From Alphaproteobacteria bacterium LSUCC0396 (GTDB lineage: Bacteria; Pseudomonadota; Alphaproteobacteria; Puniceispirillales; Puniceispirillaceae), in assembly GCA_041228345.1 (NCBI GenBank), contig CP166131.1:806001-870000 (forward strand): a stretch of DNA of 64,000 bases. The letters are read 5' to 3'. Below are positions 8,882-17,964 of the stretch, in pieces (position 1 is the stretch's first letter; every line of letters begins with the position of its first letter). Made by a program: the position numbers and the translations under genes. Under the pieces are notes generated by a model. The model saw only the letters and a list, made by a program, of their open reading frames with translations. It made no database searches and was not told where the DNA came from.

Positions 8882-9658
8882 ATGATTATTGAAGCTCAAA
8901 TTTCAGCCGATTTTATAATCGTGATAACGGCAGTTCTTCTTGGCTGTTTTGTAAAGGGCGCGTTGGGATTTGGCCTGCCGCTGATTGCTACACCCATTAT
9001 GCTATTTGCACTCTCGCTTCCCGAAACTGTTGCTATTCTTGCTTTGCCGATAATCGTGGCCAACATCCAACAAATCTGGCTGAACCGATCGCATTGGCGT
9101 ATTTTGAGACAATTTTGGCCACTTGTCGGCGTCGCTACACTAATAATGCTAGTTGGGGCGCCAATTATGGTAACGGTTGATAGTCGTTTGCTCGGCATCT
9201 TGATTGGATCACTTATTGTGCTTCACGCTACCTTGTCCAGCTTTCCATTGCCCCAACTTCGCCAACGACGGATCAAAGCCAAAAGCCTCAAACGACTCAT
9301 TGTTCCAGCAGGTATTACATCCGGCGTTCTAGGCAGTTTTACCAGCATGTATTCTTTTCCGAGCGTTCAGTTATTTATGATGATGCGTATTGATAAAAAC
9401 GACTTTGCGATGTTACTTGGCGTGTTTCTATCGATGGGCTATACCGCTTTGTGGCTGGGTATTTCTAATGCTGGCTTTCCTGTTGGTGATAGCTTGTTTT
9501 TATCAGCTACCATGATTATTCCAGCCATCGTTGGACAACAAGCGGGGCACTTAACACGACAGCACATCACTGAAGAAACCTTTCGTCATTTTGTCCATTT
9601 TGCTCTGGCTTGCGGTGGTTTCACGCTTATGATACGGGGTCTGTGCAGTATTGTTTAA
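8882..9658 (+). CDS. TauE/SafE family permease (second of three)
   Basis: About 258 residues from the ATG at 8882, chosen because AGGA lies nine bases upstream; a TTG at 8858 is in frame but has no such site. The family signature GCFVKGALGFGLPLIATPIM lies near the N-terminus, with a second loop AGITSGVLGSFTSMYSFP around residue 140. Cargo is unknown. It is divergent from the first TauE gene and separated by 12 bp from the downstream GMC oxidoreductase, so transport and oxidation of one compound are probably coupled. Confidence 0.85.
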   Translation: MIIEAQISADFIIVITAVLLGCFVKGALGFGLPLIATPIMLFALSLPETVAILALPIIVANIQQIWLNRSHWRILRQFWPLVGVATLIMLVGAPIMVTVDSRLLGILIGSLIVLHATLSSFPLPQLRQRRIKAKSLKRLIVPAGITSGVLGSFTSMYSFPSVQLFMMMRIDKNDFAMLLGVFLSMGYTALWLGISNAGFPVGDSLFLSATMIIPAIVGQQAGHLTRQHITEETFRHFVHFALACGGFTLMIRGLCSIV

Positions 9659-9670
9659 GGAGCAGCGGTA

Positions 9671-11305
9671 ATGGCATATGATCACAATCAACCTGACTAT
9701 ATTGTCATTGGGGGCGGATCTGCTGGCTGCGTGATGGCCGCCCGTTTAAGTGAAGATCCGGCTTGTCATGTGGTGCTTCTTGAGGCCGGTGGCGAAGACC
9801 GCAACCCGCTAATTCATATTCCGGCAGGCTATATCAAGACGATGGTTAATCCGGCAATGAACTGGATGTTTGAGACCGAGCCCGAAGACAGCAGCGGAAA
9901 CCGCCGGATCGCCATTCCGCGAGGTAAAGTGCTTGGCGGATCATCTGCGATTAATGCAATGCTATATGTTCGCGGCCAGTCAGCTGATTATGATGGCTGG
10001 GCCCAACGCGGCAATCGTGGCTGGTCATATAATGATGTGCTGCCGTATTTCCGTAAGGCCGAGCATTGTGAAGCATTGGCAAATGGTGATGATGATTTTG
10101 ACAGCGAGATCCATGGCATTGACGGGCCGTTGAATGTGGCGCCGGTACGCACGCGCTATGAAGCCCTTGATATGCTGATTGATGCCGCGGAGAAGCTGGG
10201 CTATCCGCGCAACAAGGACTATAATGGCGCCAGTCAGGACGGGTTTGGCTATTATCAGGTAACGCAGAAAAACGGGCTGCGGTTTTCGGCCAAAAAAGCC
10301 TACCTACAACCTGCGCGAAGCCGGCCTAACCTTCGTGTTATCACCCATGCGCATGTCACCTCGATCAGCCTAAGCGGAAAGCGCGCCGATGGGGTTCATT
10401 ATATCCGCCGGGGCAAGGCGCATCATCTAAAGGCGGGGCGCGAAGTTATCCTGTCGGCCGGTGCAATTCAATCGCCGCAAATTCTCGAATTGTCAGGCAT
10501 CGGCGCGCCCGATCATATCAACCGTCACGGCATCAGTGTTTGCCATGAATTATCCGGTGTTGGCAGTCATCTAGCCGATCATTATATCTCGCGTTTATCA
10601 TGGCGGTTGCGGCGGAATATTTCGCTTAACAACCGCGCGCACGGGCTTGGGCTTGCTGCCGAGATTATCCGCTATGGCCTGACCCGTCGCGGCCTGCTCA
10701 GCCTGCCGGCCGGGGTCCTTAGTGGGTTTGTTAGATCGCGTGACGGTCTTGCCGGTCCCGACATTCAATATCACATTGCTCATGCCAGCTTTGCTAACCC
10801 GGCAAAACGCGTCTTTGATAAATTCCCCGGCATGACCTTTGGCCCTTGCCAGCTTCGGCCAGAAAGCCGTGGCTCGGTTCATATCAAATCATCCGATCCT
10901 ATGGCAGCGCCCGAAATCCGGCAATGTTACCTAAGCACTGATGAAGATTGCCGGGTGCATGTTGCCGGCATGAAAATCGCCCGATCAATCATGCAAAGTG
11001 AGCATATGGCACCGCTGGTTGAATCAGAAATGCGTCCGGGCAAAGAGCTTGATACCGATGATGCGCTGCTGGCTTATGCGCGTGAAACCGGCGTGACCCT
11101 TTATCATCCGGTTTCAACCTGCCGTATGGGGCCTGATGCAAAATCGGGTGATGTTGTTGATGCGCGGCTTCGGGTTTACGGCCTTGAGGGGCTGCGCGTA
11201 GTTGACGCGTCCATCATGCCAACATTGGTGTCCGGCAACACTAATGCACCGACGATCATGATTGCCGAAAAAGCGGCTGATATGATTATTGCTGATCAGC
11301 ACTAG
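9671..11305 (+). CDS. GMC-family FAD-dependent oxidoreductase (choline dehydrogenase-like), copy 1
   Basis: A 544-residue flavoprotein. [20 protein letters not shown] (residues 10-29) is the ADP-binding motif, and [19 protein letters not shown] (about 84-102) is GMC signature 1. [15 protein letters not shown] (about 263-277) is signature 2, and the active-site histidine region is [11 protein letters not shown] (about 476-486). GMC enzymes oxidise primary or secondary alcohols to aldehydes or ketones using FAD. AAGGAG precedes the ATG. It follows a TauE permease and closely resembles a second GMC protein at 23.3 kb. Substrate unknown; choline is possible but the context does not support it. 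Confidence 0.9.
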   Translation: MAYDHNQPDYIVIGGGSAGCVMAARLSEDPACHVVLLEAGGEDRNPLIHIPAGYIKTMVNPAMNWMFETEPEDSSGNRRIAIPRGKVLGGSSAINAMLYVRGQSADYDGWAQRGNRGWSYNDVLPYFRKAEHCEALANGDDDFDSEIHGIDGPLNVAPVRTRYEALDMLIDAAEKLGYPRNKDYNGASQDGFGYYQVTQKNGLRFSAKKAYLQPARSRPNLRVITHAHVTSISLSGKRADGVHYIRRGKAHHLKAGREVILSAGAIQSPQILELSGIGAPDHINRHGISVCHELSGVGSHLADHYISRLSWRLRRNISLNNRAHGLGLAAEIIRYGLTRRGLLSLPAGVLSGFVRSRDGLAGPDIQYHIAHASFANPAKRVFDKFPGMTFGPCQLRPESRGSVHIKSSDPMAAPEIRQCYLSTDEDCRVHVAGMKIARSIMQSEHMAPLVESEMRPGKELDTDDALLAYARETGVTLYHPVSTCRMGPDAKSGDVVDARLRVYGLEGLRVVDASIMPTLVSGNTNAPTIMIAEKAADMIIADQH

Positions 11306-11320
11306 ACCGGGCGGTTAATC

Positions 11321-12310
11321 CTAATTGCCGCTGAAGCAGGCTTGCATCGCTGTGGCATAGCTTTGCAAAAGATCGGGGTAAAGCTCGACGCCAGCAGGCA
11401 GATTACTGGCCACCGGATCTAACCTCCCAATGCGAACCTTGCTGCCCTCGGCGATCAGGTCTAAGGCTTTCTGTCCCAACAACGGTTCAGCGAAAATACA
11501 ATCAATCTGATGTGTGCTGAGTTCGGAACGTAGCGCCTTTATCCGCGATGCCGTTGGCATGACGTCAGGCTCGCTTGTAATTGCCCCATGATTGCGCAAA
11601 CCGAACCGACGCTCAAAATAACTATGTGCATCGTGCAGCACCAGAAATCTGGCGGCGGAATATGGTGCCAGCTGCCTTGCAATATCGGCCTGCAAACCTG
11701 CAAGACGCACCGACATCTGATCAGCATTCGCCGCATAGATCTTGGCATTTTCTGGATCGGCCTTGCCAAGCCGCGATGAGATCTCCCGAAGCATTACCTG
11801 AGCATTTTGCGGATCAAGCCAGATATGCGGATTAATCATATGGCCGTCGTGATCACCATGTTTTTCGTGCCTATCGTGATCGTCACGCTGTTCAAGGCCA
11901 GGCTTTTGATGTGCGGGCGCATCGTTGTTAAATTCAAGCAACATCAGACCAGTGGCATTGATCAGCGGTGTCGTTTGGGCGTGTGGCGCAAGCGTCGCCA
12001 GTGCTTTTGTTAGTGGCTGTTCCATCGTCGGGCCAACCCAGAAGACGATATCCGCCGCCTGTAAAATGCGGGCCTGTGAAGGTTTTAAGGTAAAATGATG
12101 CGCCGATGACGGCGCCTTAAGCAGCAATTCCGGCGTACCAATATCACCCATCACCGCCGCAACCAATGAGTAAATTGGTTTTATTGAAGCAACCACAGAT
12201 AATGGTCTCTGCGATGCCATTGCAGTAGAATGTACCCCAATTAGGAGCAAGCCCAGCCCACAGAACCTAAAGAAACTGATCAGATGATTTATCGATCCTC
12301 GTACCATCAT
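11321..12310 (-). CDS. znuA: Zinc ABC transporter periplasmic-binding protein ZnuA
   Basis: A 329-residue cluster-9 (zinc/manganese) binding protein. It has an N-terminal signal peptide (hydrophobic core about residues 10-30), the metal-site region SAHHFTLKPSQARIL, and an acidic histidine-rich loop DDHDRHEKHGDHDGH followed by NPHIWLDP. The His-rich loop is characteristic of zinc-specific ZnuA. AGGGAAAG precedes the ATG at 12310. No permease or ATPase genes are adjacent, so znuB and znuC must be elsewhere. A Zur-like palindrome lies about 100 bp upstream. Confidence 0.9.
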   Translation of the reverse strand: MMVRGSINHLISFFRFCGLGLLLIGVHSTAMASQRPLSVVASIKPIYSLVAAVMGDIGTPELLLKAPSSAHHFTLKPSQARILQAADIVFWVGPTMEQPLTKALATLAPHAQTTPLINATGLMLLEFNNDAPAHQKPGLEQRDDHDRHEKHGDHDGHMINPHIWLDPQNAQVMLREISSRLGKADPENAKIYAANADQMSVRLAGLQADIARQLAPYSAARFLVLHDAHSYFERRFGLRNHGAITSEPDVMPTASRIKALRSELSTHQIDCIFAEPLLGQKALDLIAEGSKVRIGRLDPVASNLPAGVELYPDLLQSYATAMQACFSGN

Positions 12311-12701
12311 TGTCTTTCCCTAATCCATAATGCTGCAAGCTAGCTTGCGGTTGGGCTTAGTCGATAGTCAGCGCAGTCGACCACGCGTCGAAAGTTCATA
12401 ATGTAATGTTATACTATAACAAACCAGAAAACTCAACCGACTTTTAATGATACCAGCATCTATGCAGCTGCCGGGTCATTCGCGCCGAGCTGATCGAATC
12501 ACAAAGTGAGTGAAAACCGCCGCATATAATCTGGGGTGAATCGTGCGGCACCGGTGGTTTTGGTGTTTTCTGCTTGATTTCATCATTCCAGCGGCGTCAA
12601 ACTAAACCTATCACTCAGTTGGCGGTCGCCAGGTGACGCTGTTCACATCATGATGTACTCCGTTATCAAGAGACAATTCCACCGTTTTTTTAGAGGTTAT
12701 G
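12311..12701. other. Divergent spacer between znuA and the cupin gene
   Basis: Apart from the Zur-like palindrome at 12408-12420 I see no gene or RNA. An AGAGG ribosome-binding site at 12692-12696 serves the cupin gene. Confidence 0.5.
12408..12420. promoter_or_regulatory. Zur-box-like palindrome upstream of znuA
   Basis: GTTATACTATAAC is a perfect 6+1+6 inverted repeat inside a longer run beginning GTAATGTTATA. Zur and other Fur-family sites in alphaproteobacteria are AT-rich palindromes of the GTTATA-TATAAC type. The position about 90-100 bp before the znuA start fits repression by zinc-loaded Zur. Confidence 0.6.
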
Positions 12702-13076
12702 ATGAGCCAGAAAGATACTAATTTTTTCAATATTGATGCCATGGATCAAGGGATTGCTCGCACCCTTGGCGAGGGGCTTACGACCCGTATTTTCCCCGGT
12801 GATCACGCGATGTTATCAGTGGTCCGCATTGCGCCAAATGCTGTTGGCGCAATCCATGGTCACCCGCAGGAACAATGGGGGGTGATGCTGGAAGGCAGCG
12901 CGATCCGCATTCAAGCCGGTGAAGAAATTCCCGTTCAAAAGGGTGATTTCTGGTGCAGCCCGTGCGGCGTTGAACATGGCATTATTGGCGGGCCTGACGG
13001 TGCTGTCATCCTCGATGTCTTTAGCCCACCACGCCCAGAATATACCCGCCCCGGAAGTGGTTTTGCAACGGAGTAA
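12702..13076 (+). CDS. Small cupin-domain protein
   Basis: About 124 residues forming a single cupin barrel. The first motif is IHGHPQEQWGVMLEG, with the HxH and E metal ligands. The second is GDFWCSPCGVEHGI, containing the fourth ligand histidine. Two ATGs are adjacent (12699 and 12702); the second has better spacing from AGAGG. Such stand-alone cupins act as metal-dependent isomerases, lyases or sensors. It sits 4 bp before an RraA-like aldolase gene, so both probably act on one oxoacid-type metabolite. Exact reaction unknown. Confidence 0.8.
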   Translation: MSQKDTNFFNIDAMDQGIARTLGEGLTTRIFPGDHAMLSVVRIAPNAVGAIHGHPQEQWGVMLEGSAIRIQAGEEIPVQKGDFWCSPCGVEHGIIGGPDGAVILDVFSPPRPEYTRPGSGFATE

Positions 13077-13080
13077 ATAA

Positions 13081-13743
13081 ATGTCAGTTCAAATTTTTAA
13101 AAATGACTTCGCCCCGCTATCTGCCGAGAAACTGATACAATGGGCCAGCATACCTCCAGCAATTGCCGGTGATGTGATGAACCGTCAGAATGTCATGGCG
13201 GGTCGCATCTCGCCGCTATCAACCGGAATGACAATCGTTGGACAGGCACGAACAGTCAGCGTTCTTGCAGGCGATAATGCCGCCCTTCATGAGGTGATTG
13301 GCCGCTTGAACCCAAAGGAGGTTCTGGTGATTGACGCAGCAAACTATAGCGATCGCGCGGTCTGGGGCGGAATTTTGAACACACGCGCGAAGTTGCGCGG
13401 CATAAACGGAGTTGTGCTTGATGGCGCGGCGAGAGATGCAGCTGAAATGCGAGCTATGGGGTTGCCAGTTTTTTTGAGTGCTTTATCGCCTGCAGGACCG
13501 CACAAAGGCTGGGGCGGCTCAATTGATGATCGCATCAGCTGTGGTGGAGTTGTTGTCATGCCAGGTGATATAATTCTCGGTGATGACGATGGCGTTACTG
13601 TTGTGCCACTAAACCGCGCCGATACCATACTTGAGGCGTCACTTGCGCGTATGGCATATGAGGCTGATATATTGGAAAAGTTAGCGTCAGGAGCCGATGT
13701 AAGCGGATTATTTCCATCACCAGAATTGGAAATAATATCTTAG
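13081..13743 (+). CDS. RraA-like / HMG-CHA aldolase family protein
   Basis: A 220-residue member of the RraA-like fold. The segment after WGG contains G, twenty residues, then RDAAE, matching the G-x20-R-D-x2-E/D signature of 4-hydroxy-4-methyl-2-oxoglutarate / 4-carboxy-4-hydroxy-2-oxoadipate aldolases. Those enzymes split hydroxylated oxo-diacids to pyruvate or oxaloacetate with Mg2+ and often decarboxylate oxaloacetate. Presence of the full motif argues for an enzyme rather than an RNase E inhibitor. It is translationally close to the cupin gene upstream. Confidence 0.83.
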   Translation: MSVQIFKNDFAPLSAEKLIQWASIPPAIAGDVMNRQNVMAGRISPLSTGMTIVGQARTVSVLAGDNAALHEVIGRLNPKEVLVIDAANYSDRAVWGGILNTRAKLRGINGVVLDGAARDAAEMRAMGLPVFLSALSPAGPHKGWGGSIDDRISCGGVVVMPGDIILGDDDGVTVVPLNRADTILEASLARMAYEADILEKLASGADVSGLFPSPELEIIS

Positions 13744-14077
13744 TTCAACTTTGCGCAATAAGATAGGTGAGCACATCTTATTACACGCTAATTTTGCAGA
13801 CTTAAACATATTTTGGGATATATAATTTCCATAGCCTCATGTGAATCACAATAAGACACCTGACTTTTCAATTTAATGAACCTAACGTCAATGCTTGAAA
13901 GACGGGCTTACATTATTTCATGTTAATCTCTGGAGCCAAACTTACGTTAGGGAGAGCACCAGAACCTATTTGAAAGGCAGGGACGAAACAAAAACCAACT
14001 TCGCACAGTTGTTATACAAAACTGCATGAAAAGCTCAGCTCTCCGCTAAACTTTAAAACATTCACCAGACACTGACC
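13744..14077. other. Convergent spacer between the aldolase and TRAP operon
   Basis: AT-rich; no gene seen. CCTAACGT (13881-13888) and ACGTTAGG (13944-13951) form an 8-bp inverted repeat 55 bases apart, too far apart and without a T-tract to be called a terminator. Confidence 0.4.
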
Positions 14078-15412
14078 CTAGCCGAACTTACCATAGACCA
14101 AATTCGGCAACCAAGTGACGACATCTGGGAAGAGCGCAACAAGCACAAGCACACCAATATAAGCCAGAAGAAACGGGAGAACCGCAACCGAAATCTTGTC
14201 AATTCCAAGGTTTGTTATTCGCGCAGCAACGAAAAGGTTTGCGCCAACAGGCGGCGTCAAAAAGCCCACCTCACAGGAAATTACCATCACAATGCCAAAT
14301 ACTATAGGATCAATACCGAGCGCCACCACGATAGGCAGCAGCAAAGGCGTAAGAAGAATAATCTGAGCAATTGACTCAAGGAACATGCCAGTAATTATCA
14401 AGATTACTGAGATAATCATCAGCAGCAAGAATGGGTTTTCCGTCACGCCACTTAAAGCTTCTCCAATCATGTCCGGAACAGACAAAAGGCTCATCAACTC
14501 CCCAAAAGCTTTGGCTGGACCTACAATAATCAAAACTGCACCTGAAATCATTGCGGTCACTTTTAGGCAGACCAGTATTTTTTTAACTGTTAGCTCTCTG
14601 TAAACAACACCACCAATCAGTAATGCATAAAAAACAGCTACAGACGCGGCTTCTGTGGGGGTAAAAGCCCCACTGTAGATACCCCCGAGAATTATGAATG
14701 GAGCAAGTATGGCCCATTTCCCATCAGCCATTGTCCTCCCAACCTCTGCCCAAGAGAAAATTGAACCATCACCAACATAATTTCGCCGTTTGGCGATTAT
14801 ATAGACCGTTAACATCAACAGAGCAGTTGCAAAGAAACCAGGTATGAAGCCAGCGAGAAATAAACGCGGAATGGATTGTTCGGCAACAATACCATAAATA
14901 ATCATTAGGTTACTTGGCGGAATGAGACTCCCAAGCGCACCGCCAGCTGCAGCAATTGCACCGCCCATCGCAGGATCCCAACGCTGCTTAATCATTGATG
15001 GTATCATAACAGCGCCGATAGCAGCGGTAGTCGCTGGGCCAGACCCAGACAAGGCTGCAAAAAAAGCACAGCCCAGAACTGCCACTAGACCCAAACTTCC
15101 CGTATAATTGCCGATCATTGATTGCGCCATATTCACAATACGGCGTGCCATACCTCCCTGCTCCATTAAGGAGCCCGCGAAAACAAATAATGGAACTGTT
15201 ACCAGCGGGAATGGCTCCACGCCAGTATACATGGACAGCACAACTTGAACCAAATTCAGGTCCATCATAAAATAACCAATCGCTGTACCTATAGCGACAG
15301 CTATTGGAATTGGAACTGCGAGAACAATCATTAAGATCATTGAGCCAAACATGATCAAAGCCTGCTGGCCTTCTGACAGGTCAAAAATAAAGTCCATCAA
15401 AAGGTCAAGCAT
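14078..15412 (-). CDS. dctM: TRAP transporter large permease, DctM
   Basis: A hydrophobic protein of about 444 residues with twelve or so membrane helices. It has family motifs such as GSGPATTAAIGAVMIPSM, GSLIPPSNLMIIYGI and LTPPVGANLFVAA. It is the sodium-driven translocator of a tripartite ATP-independent periplasmic transporter. The chosen ATG overlaps the dctQ stop by 8 bases and has AGGA upstream; an in-frame GTG seven codons earlier (15433) is possible. With dctQ and dctP it completes a three-gene TRAP operon for an organic acid; the substrate cannot be read. Confidence 0.9.
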   Translation of the reverse strand: MLDLLMDFIFDLSEGQQALIMFGSMILMIVLAVPIPIAVAIGTAIGYFMMDLNLVQVVLSMYTGVEPFPLVTVPLFVFAGSLMEQGGMARRIVNMAQSMIGNYTGSLGLVAVLGCAFFAALSGSGPATTAAIGAVMIPSMIKQRWDPAMGGAIAAAGGALGSLIPPSNLMIIYGIVAEQSIPRLFLAGFIPGFFATALLMLTVYIIAKRRNYVGDGSIFSWAEVGRTMADGKWAILAPFIILGGIYSGAFTPTEAASVAVFYALLIGGVVYRELTVKKILVCLKVTAMISGAVLIIVGPAKAFGELMSLLSVPDMIGEALSGVTENPFLLLMIISVILIITGMFLESIAQIILLTPLLLPIVVALGIDPIVFGIVMVISCEVGFLTPPVGANLFVAARITNLGIDKISVAVLPFLLAYIGVLVLVALFPDVVTWLPNLVYGKFG

Positions 15413-15914
15413 GAGGTAAATCCTCATCGTCACGGGGCTCTAGGATTGGCTCGCCATATTTTATCCAGCGATAATAAACCTGCGCCAACCTCAAAGTCAT
15501 CAGACCAAAGCCAAGGATAAGGCACATGTATGGCCATTTTTGATCAATATCTAACGCTGGTGAACGGTATTCGTCTTTCCAGAAAGACAGGTCCAACAAA
15601 ATGCTCTGATAGGTGAGAAAAATTCCAAAAAGAAACCATATAAGATCACTAAAAATTGTCATCCCAAGGGCCATTTTTGATGGCAACAATTGTACAAAAT
15701 TCATCACACGAATGTGCGCGCGCTCTCGAACTGCCCATGCGACTGAGATATAAACTGACCACAACATTGCATAAATTGCCAATTCGTCGGACCAAGAGGT
15801 CGGCATATTAAACAAGTAGCGCATGACGACCTGGAAAAACACCATCGAAGCCATGAACATCACAAGAATACCAGCTAAAATTTCTTCAAAATGTTTTTCT
15901 AAAAATTTCCACAT
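15405..15914 (-). CDS. dctQ: TRAP transporter small permease, DctQ
   Basis: About 169 residues with four predicted membrane helices. Family features include MRYLFNMPTSWSDELA and VRERAHIRVMNF, the conserved loop between helices 2 and 3. It anchors the large permease. The ATG at 15914 was preferred over a TTG at 15935 because AGTGAGA lies suitably upstream. Its stop overlaps the dctM start, indicating translational coupling. Confidence 0.88.
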   Translation of the reverse strand: MWKFLEKHFEEILAGILVMFMASMVFFQVVMRYLFNMPTSWSDELAIYAMLWSVYISVAWAVRERAHIRVMNFVQLLPSKMALGMTIFSDLIWFLFGIFLTYQSILLDLSFWKDEYRSPALDIDQKWPYMCLILGFGLMTLRLAQVYYRWIKYGEPILEPRDDEDLPHA

Positions 15915-15942
15915 TTTAGCAATCTCACTTGTCAAAATGTAA

Positions 15943-15972
15943 AAGCTGGCCCCCAGGTTTGGGAGCCAGCTT
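15943..15972 (-). terminator. Intercistronic hairpin between dctP and dctQ
   Basis: AAGCTGGC (15943-15950) pairs with GCCAGCTT (15965-15972). Three more G:C pairs lie inside, past one mismatch, around a 6-base loop. Read on the minus strand it is followed by TTTTAC. This is probably a partial terminator or mRNA-stabilising element that raises binding protein over permease, as often seen in TRAP operons. Confidence 0.65.
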
Positions 15973-15985
15973 GTAAGTTACTTAT

Positions 15986-16978
15986 TTACTTTGCCGCTGC
16001 ATAGATCTTATCCATGATTGCGGCATACTCGGGACCGCGCTCCTTGGCGAAAGCAGTGTGCACAGCCTTTGCCTTTTCAACCCAAGGGCCGATATCTGGC
16101 TGAGTAAACGTCACACCGGTCGCTTCCATCTTTTTTTGCACGATAGACATACCGTAGTTAGTGTGGAACCGTGATGCAGCAGTGGCAATCTTCGCCGCCA
16201 TTTGCATAGCTTCCATTTGACTGTCGTCAAGCTTTTTCATAAACGAGTCACTAACAAAAAATGGCGGAGCCAGGACAAAATGTCCAGTCATCGCTACATG
16301 CTTTGCAATGTCGTGGAACTTCTGTGAGTACTGAACGTCCAAAGGCAAGTCACCGCCATCAACAGTTCCAGTCTGCGTAGCGGTCAGCGCCTCTGACCAA
16401 GCAATTGGCACAGGGTCTGATCCAAACGCCTTATATGTATCAACCATCACAGTGTTTTTTGGCACCCGATACTTCATTTTTGCAAAGTCAGCTAGATTGT
16501 TGATAGGCATCTTAGTGTTGTAGATGTGACGGAATGAGAACAGTGGGATCGTGACAAGGTGAACACCAACTTCTTTTGGCATTCCACCCCAAATGTCTTG
16601 ACCAACCGGACCATCTGCAATCTTCACAGCATGATCATAGTTTTGGATCATATAGGGCAGCACCAACAAATCAATTTTTGGGTAAAATGGTCCGGCGTTG
16701 TTCTGCGCAATCATTGTCCCATCAAGAGTGCCAAGCTGAAGTTTCTTAAATTGCTCCTGCTCACTACCCATTTTATGGCAGCAGTGCACCTTCACACGTA
16801 CCGTGCCGCCTGAAAGTGTCTCGAAGCGCTCAGCAAACAAATGCATGAAAGTGCCATATGGGTGGCCTTCGTTAACCGAGTAACCAATGTTCATCGTTAC
16901 TTTTTTTGCGTTTGCAGGTCCTGCTACTAGCAGCAGAGCCGCAAACATTGAGCCAAGAACTGGCTTTAAAATTTTCAT
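15986..16978 (-). CDS. dctP: TRAP transporter solute-binding protein, DctP
   Basis: A 330-residue periplasmic protein with a Sec signal peptide ending ALLLVAGPANA. The DctP fold follows, including YSVNEGHPYGTFMHLFAERF and the carboxylate-binding arginine region MKYRVPKNTVMVDTYKAFG (about residues 165-183). GGGAGGAA precedes the ATG at 16978. It captures the substrate for DctQM. First gene of the operon, with a 227-bp upstream region before the third TauE gene. The ligand is an organic acid by family; nothing more specific is visible. Confidence 0.9.
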   Translation of the reverse strand: MKILKPVLGSMFAALLLVAGPANAKKVTMNIGYSVNEGHPYGTFMHLFAERFETLSGGTVRVKVHCCHKMGSEQEQFKKLQLGTLDGTMIAQNNAGPFYPKIDLLVLPYMIQNYDHAVKIADGPVGQDIWGGMPKEVGVHLVTIPLFSFRHIYNTKMPINNLADFAKMKYRVPKNTVMVDTYKAFGSDPVPIAWSEALTATQTGTVDGGDLPLDVQYSQKFHDIAKHVAMTGHFVLAPPFFVSDSFMKKLDDSQMEAMQMAAKIATAASRFHTNYGMSIVQKKMEATGVTFTQPDIGPWVEKAKAVHTAFAKERGPEYAAIMDKIYAAAK

Positions 16979-17205
16979 TTCTTCCTCCCTAAAATCAAAT
17001 CCAACAAGCCTATAACTTCACTAGGCAATTAACTTTGATTAAAAAAACGTTCCAAAATTTTAATGGTTTTGCAAGTTAATTGATCACTTATCTGCCGGTG
17101 TATGAAAAAGAATGTTCTTTAGTCTCAAAAATAATTAAATTTTATCGCCAAAAGAATTTGGTGTTAACGCCGCTGGACCAGATTGAACCCTGAATGCCTG
17201 AGCTT

Positions 17206-17952
17206 CTATGATAAGTTTGTGTAAATTGTTACAATGGCAATCAACGCAAGCGCAATGAGTGCCGCACGGCGAAAATGTTCGTTGCCCTGCTGACGAAAAA
17301 ACTGTGCGCCCAAATAATTTGACAACACATATATGGGGGCACTGATGATGCCAAACGTTAAAACGTCATTGCTGAACTGACCGTAAACAAGTAAAGCAGC
17401 AAAGTTAATCAATGACATTGAACTGAGTGCAATGACAATATTGCCGCGGGTAGTGCTTGCATTATCCGGTAATGACATTAACGCTGTCACTAGGGGAGGC
17501 CCGCCCATTCCAGCAGCGCCTTGTATAAATCCGCCTACCAACCCTGAACCTGACATAACAGACTTGCCGACAACACCCTTTATACGCCAGCCCGAAGCGA
17601 GAAGAGCCACGGTCATTAGTAGAGTAAAAGAAATGACCAGTTTCATTTTAGCGGGATTGACCTCAACTAAAACAGCGGTACCTAAGGGCACGGCAACAAT
17701 AATACCGATTAACATCGGCATAACAGTCTTTAAATTCGAATCACGAATACTAGTTGGCACGAGGTAAAGTATCGTTGGAATCTCAATTATAACGAGTATA
17801 GCAACAGCAACAACTGGCGGGAGTGTGAAACTAAGCGTTGGCACAATTACAAGTGCTGCGCCGAAACCGAGAAAGCCCCGCATGAACCCCCCAGCCACTA
17901 TGCTAAGCAGACAAATTAATAAATTTTCATAACCAAGCCCAAGAAAATCCAT
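17206..17952 (-). CDS. TauE/SafE family permease (third of three)
   Basis: A 248-residue membrane protein with the two half-signatures GGFMRGFLGFGAALVIVPTL (about residues 21-40) and GGFIQGAAGMGGPPLVTALM (about 139-158). Eight helices are likely. It lies 12 bp downstream of the EamA gene, probably co-transcribed, and upstream of the TRAP operon on the same strand. Cargo unknown. The ribosome-binding site is weak. Confidence 0.85.
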   Translation of the reverse strand: MDFLGLGYENLLICLLSIVAGGFMRGFLGFGAALVIVPTLSFTLPPVVAVAILVIIEIPTILYLVPTSIRDSNLKTVMPMLIGIIVAVPLGTAVLVEVNPAKMKLVISFTLLMTVALLASGWRIKGVVGKSVMSGSGLVGGFIQGAAGMGGPPLVTALMSLPDNASTTRGNIVIALSSMSLINFAALLVYGQFSNDVLTFGIISAPIYVLSNYLGAQFFRQQGNEHFRRAALIALALIAIVTIYTNLS

Positions 17953-17964
17953 TTTTCTAATTTA

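Noticed and set aside
13881-13951. 8-bp inverted repeat in the spacer before the TRAP operon
   Set aside because: Arms 55 bases apart with no other supporting signal.
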